Assembly: GCA_041659545.1 (NCBI GenBank) | Contig: JBAZYB010000263.1 | Location: 1 to 5,499 of the forward strand | DNA from: Hyphomicrobium_A sp041659545 | Lineage (GTDB): Bacteria; Pseudomonadota; Alphaproteobacteria; Rhizobiales; Hyphomicrobiaceae | DNA: 5,499 nucleotides | Direction of reading: 5' to 3' | Shown here: one piece after another, positions 4,139-5,499 of the stretch | How the letters are laid out: every line of letters begins with the position of its first letter | Numbering within the stretch: position 1 is the first letter of the stretch | The notes under the pieces: model-generated | Database searches by the model: none | What the model saw: the letters and a program-made list of their open reading frames with translations, nothing else | What the model was told of the DNA's origin: nothing | Translations under genes and position numbers: made by a program

Positions 4139-5499
4139 GTGACCGATACCGTCCTCATCATCGATTTTGGCAGCCAGGTAACCCAGCTCATCGCGCGGCG
4201 GGTGCGCGAAGCGGGCGTCTACTCAGAAATCGTGCCGTTCAATCAGGCCGAGGCCGCGCTGGCGCGGCTCGGGCCAAAGGCGCTCATCCTGTCGGGCGGT
4301 CCTGCTTCGGTGACCGCAGAGGGTTCTCCACGGGCGCCGCAGTGCGTGTTCGAAAGCGGTCTTCCCATTCTGTCGATCTGCTACGGCCAGCAAACGACCG
4401 CCGTACAACTCGGCGGTGTCGTGGAGGGCGGGCATCCGGCCGAGTTCGGACGGGCCGAGGTGGAGATCAGGCAGCCTTCGGCGCTGTTCGAAGGCATCTG
4501 GGAAGTCGGCAAGCGCTATCCGGTGTGGATGAGCCACGGCGACCGGGTCACGCGCATGCCTGAAGGGATCACCGTCAAGGCGACGAGCGAGAACGCCCCG
4601 TTCGCGGTGGCGACGGACGAGCAGCGGCGCATTTATACAACCATGTTCCACCCGGAGGTGGTGCACACGCCGGACGGCGCGAAGCTGCTGTCGAACTTCG
4701 TGCACAAGATCGCCGGCCTGAAGAACGACTGGACGATGGCGCATTTCCGCAGCTCGGAGATCGCCAAGATCCGCGCGCAGGTCGGCTCGTCGCGTGTCAT
4801 CTCCGGGCTGTCGGGTGGTGTCGATTCGGCGGTGGCCTCAGTGCTCATTCACGAAGCGATCGGCGATCAGCTGACGTGCATCTTCGTCGACCATGGGCTC
4901 ATGCGGCAGAACGAGGCCGAGGAAGTCGTCACGCTGTTCCGCGAACACTACAACATTCCGCTGGTGCACGTCGACGCGCGCGATCGATTTCTGTCGGCGT
5001 TGGCCGGCAAGTCGGATCCGGAAGCTAAGCGCAAGACCATCGGCGCGCTGTTCATAGATGTCTTCGAGGAGGAGGCGCGCAGGTTGGGCGGAGGCGCTTT
5101 GGGTGCCGATGCGGCACCGGCGCAGTTCCTTGCCCAGGGCACGCTCTATCCTGACGTCATTGAGAGCGTATCGTTTACCGGCGGACCATCAGTCACGATC
5201 AAATCGCATCACAATGTCGGCGGGCTGCCTGAGCGCATGAACCTCAAGCTCGTGGAGCCGTTGCGCGAACTCTTCAAGGACGAGGTGCGTGCTCTGGGTC
5301 GCGAGCTAGGCTTGCCTGAGAGTTTCGTCGGGCGGCATCCGTTCCCCGGTCCTGGTCTCGCCATTCGTATTCCCGGCGAAATCACCGAGGAAAAGCTCGC
5401 TATCTTGCGGCAGGCGGACGCGATCTACCTTGATGAGATCCGCAAGGCGGGGCTCTACGACAAGATCTGGCAGGCTTTTGCGGTGCTGCTGCCGGTGCG
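4139..5499 (+). CDS. guaA: GMP synthase (glutamine-hydrolysing), 3' end outside window
   Basis: Converts XMP, ATP and glutamine to GMP in the last step of guanine nucleotide synthesis, in the cytosol. The frame is open to the window edge: 453 residues are visible out of about 525, and it ends at QAFAVLLPV, just before the C-terminal dimerisation/XMP-binding part. The N-terminal class I glutamine amidotransferase domain (about 1-190) starts TDTVLIIDFGSQVTQL; its triad is Cys81 (SICYGQQ), His171 and Glu173 (MFHPEVVH). The ATP pyrophosphatase domain has the P-loop SGGVDS at 225-230, then FVDHGLMR, KSHHNVGGLPERM (355-367) and HPFPGPGLAIR (400-410). The start is GTG at 4139: an in-frame TAG lies at 4115 with no other start between, and the N-terminus fits the family. 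The ribosome site is weak (GCGGGG). A Gly/Ala-rich stretch at 317-329 is about nine residues longer than in E. coli. Divergent from the DGPF-sigma module. Confidence 0.97.
   Translation, partial: MTDTVLIIDFGSQVTQLIARRVREAGVYSEIVPFNQAEAALARLGPKALILSGGPASVTAEGSPRAPQCVFESGLPILSICYGQQTTAVQLGGVVEGGHPAEFGRAEVEIRQPSALFEGIWEVGKRYPVWMSHGDRVTRMPEGITVKATSENAPFAVATDEQRRIYTTMFHPEVVHTPDGAKLLSNFVHKIAGLKNDWTMAHFRSSEIAKIRAQVGSSRVISGLSGGVDSAVASVLIHEAIGDQLTCIFVDHGLMRQNEAEEVVTLFREHYNIPLVHVDARDRFLSALAGKSDPEAKRKTIGALFIDVFEEEARRLGGGALGADAAPAQFLAQGTLYPDVIESVSFTGGPSVTIKSHHNVGGLPERMNLKLVEPLRELFKDEVRALGRELGLPESFVGRHPFPGPGLAIRIPGEITEEKLAILRQADAIYLDEIRKAGLYDKIWQAFAVLLPV

Noticed and set aside
4223..4744. Leftward open frame of 173 codons
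   Set aside because: Antisense to the glutamine amidotransferase domain of guaA, which is unmistakable.

Overview
The window reads as GC-rich chromosomal DNA of an alphaproteobacterium, most likely Hyphomicrobiales. This rests on the GuaA protein style, the high third-position GC, and an ECF42-type sigma factor gene clustered with two DGPF-motif genes. The genus cannot be fixed from this much sequence. No tRNA, rRNA, CRISPR array, insertion sequence or phage gene was seen.

Layout from left to right: (1) the 3' part of a rightward gene for a polytopic membrane protein, entering from the left edge and ending at 688. (2) A leftward gene for a divergent leucyl/phenylalanyl-tRNA-protein transferase (Aat) family protein, 678-1583, whose stop overlaps that of gene 1 by 11 bp. 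Its best start is a TTG behind a strong Shine-Dalgarno site. (3) A leftward three-gene module: DGPF/YCII-domain protein A (3932 to 3522), DGPF/YCII-domain protein B (3410 to 3030), then a full-length ECF42 sigma factor with its C-terminal TPR-like extension (2990 to 1719). (4) A 206-bp divergent intergenic region. (5) The rightward guaA gene for GMP synthase from a GTG at 4139, running off the right edge with about 70 C-terminal residues missing.

The main regulatory signal is a pair of matching promoters, one in front of each DGPF gene: TGTCGA, 17 bases, CGAC. This is the motif known for ECF42 sigma factors, so the sigma factor probably drives the two DGPF genes and, by readthrough from the second promoter, itself. 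Both sites are inverted repeats (GTCGA-N16-TCGAC). At the first site the motif is complete on both strands, so it could also fire rightward toward guaA. The system therefore looks like a self-amplifying ECF42-DGPF circuit with no anti-sigma gene in view. Its signal and the biochemical role of the DGPF proteins are unknown.

The Aat-like protein is the other unusual item. It aligns without gaps to E. coli Aat through the catalytic segment, but has Lys where the proposed catalytic Gln should be, and it carries an extra N-terminal region of about 90 residues.
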